Below, piece after piece: positions 6,219 through 6,229 of a DNA stretch of 6,229 bases; positions within the stretch are counted from its first letter, which is position 1, and every line of letters starts with the position of its first letter. The DNA lies in contig JAOZOT010000040.1 of NCBI GenBank assembly GCA_029933115.1, positions 1-6,229 of the forward strand, in the 5' to 3' direction. The stretch is from Anaerolineae bacterium. GTDB taxonomy: Bacteria; Chloroflexota; Anaerolineae; E26-bin7. The translations under genes were made by a program, and so were the position numbers. Below the pieces are notes generated by a model, which saw only the letters and a program-made list of their open reading frames with translations, made no database searches and was not told the DNA's origin.

Positions 6219-6229
6219 GGTTCGTAGTG
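6219..6229 (+). repeat. Start of a third repeat unit, cut by the window edge
   Basis: GGTTCGTAGTG repeats the first 11 bases of units 1 and 2 in register, so the array continues beyond the window. Confidence 0.7.

Noticed and set aside
6057..6229. CRISPR array
   Set aside because: The repeated unit is continuous and nearly identical throughout, with the same spacer-like segment in each copy. There are no variable spacers and no cas genes.

Overview
This 6.2 kb window is bacterial, GC-rich and densely coded, with every supported gene on the + strand. The best guess for the organism is a Chloroflexota (Anaerolineae-like) genome. That is an inference from gene style: a DUF2723 membrane protein with an appended beta-sandwich domain, a DUF5615 toxin-like gene, a YwlE-type small phosphatase, TTG starts, and short palindromic intergenic repeats. 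No rRNA, tRNA or marker gene fixes the taxonomy.

Layout. (1) Positions 1-450: the last codons of an unidentified gene overlap a DUF5615 (PIN-like, VapC-type toxin) gene. The toxin gene appears frameshifted by one missing G at 366-368; restoring it gives a family-typical C-terminus and a stop at 396-398, followed by a clear intrinsic terminator at 426-450. (2) Positions 474-2837: a GH2 beta-mannosidase-like enzyme with both catalytic glutamates, interrupted by a Pro-rich, C-tract insertion in its N-terminal domain. (3) Positions 2870-4897: a polytopic DUF2723 protein (GT-C-like, TMEM260 / O-mannosyltransferase-like fold) with a C-terminal beta domain. (4) Positions 5026-5520: a membrane-anchored protein with a Pro/Gly-rich linker and a DUF5666-like beta domain. 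(5) Positions 5532-6008: a low-molecular-weight phosphatase close to the YwlE arginine-phosphatase branch but with Ile at the residue that sets specificity. (6) Positions 6057-6229: a tandem array of ~80 bp imperfect palindromic repeats running off the window. A 14-bp copy of their right arm also lies just upstream of the GH2 gene.

How the genes fit together. Genes 2 and 3 are 32 nt apart and probably co-transcribed. A good sigma70-type promoter (TTGACA, 17 bp, TAAAGT) at the end of gene 3 may give genes 4 and 5 their own transcript. A mannosidase-family enzyme beside a possible mannosyltransferase suggests glycan or glycoprotein handling, but O-mannose is usually alpha-linked, so a direct make-and-remove pairing is not established. 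I see no strong evidence of a wholly new system. The most notable items are the frameshifted toxin, the insertion in the GH2 gene, the Ile-type YwlE homologue and the palindromic repeats flanking the block.
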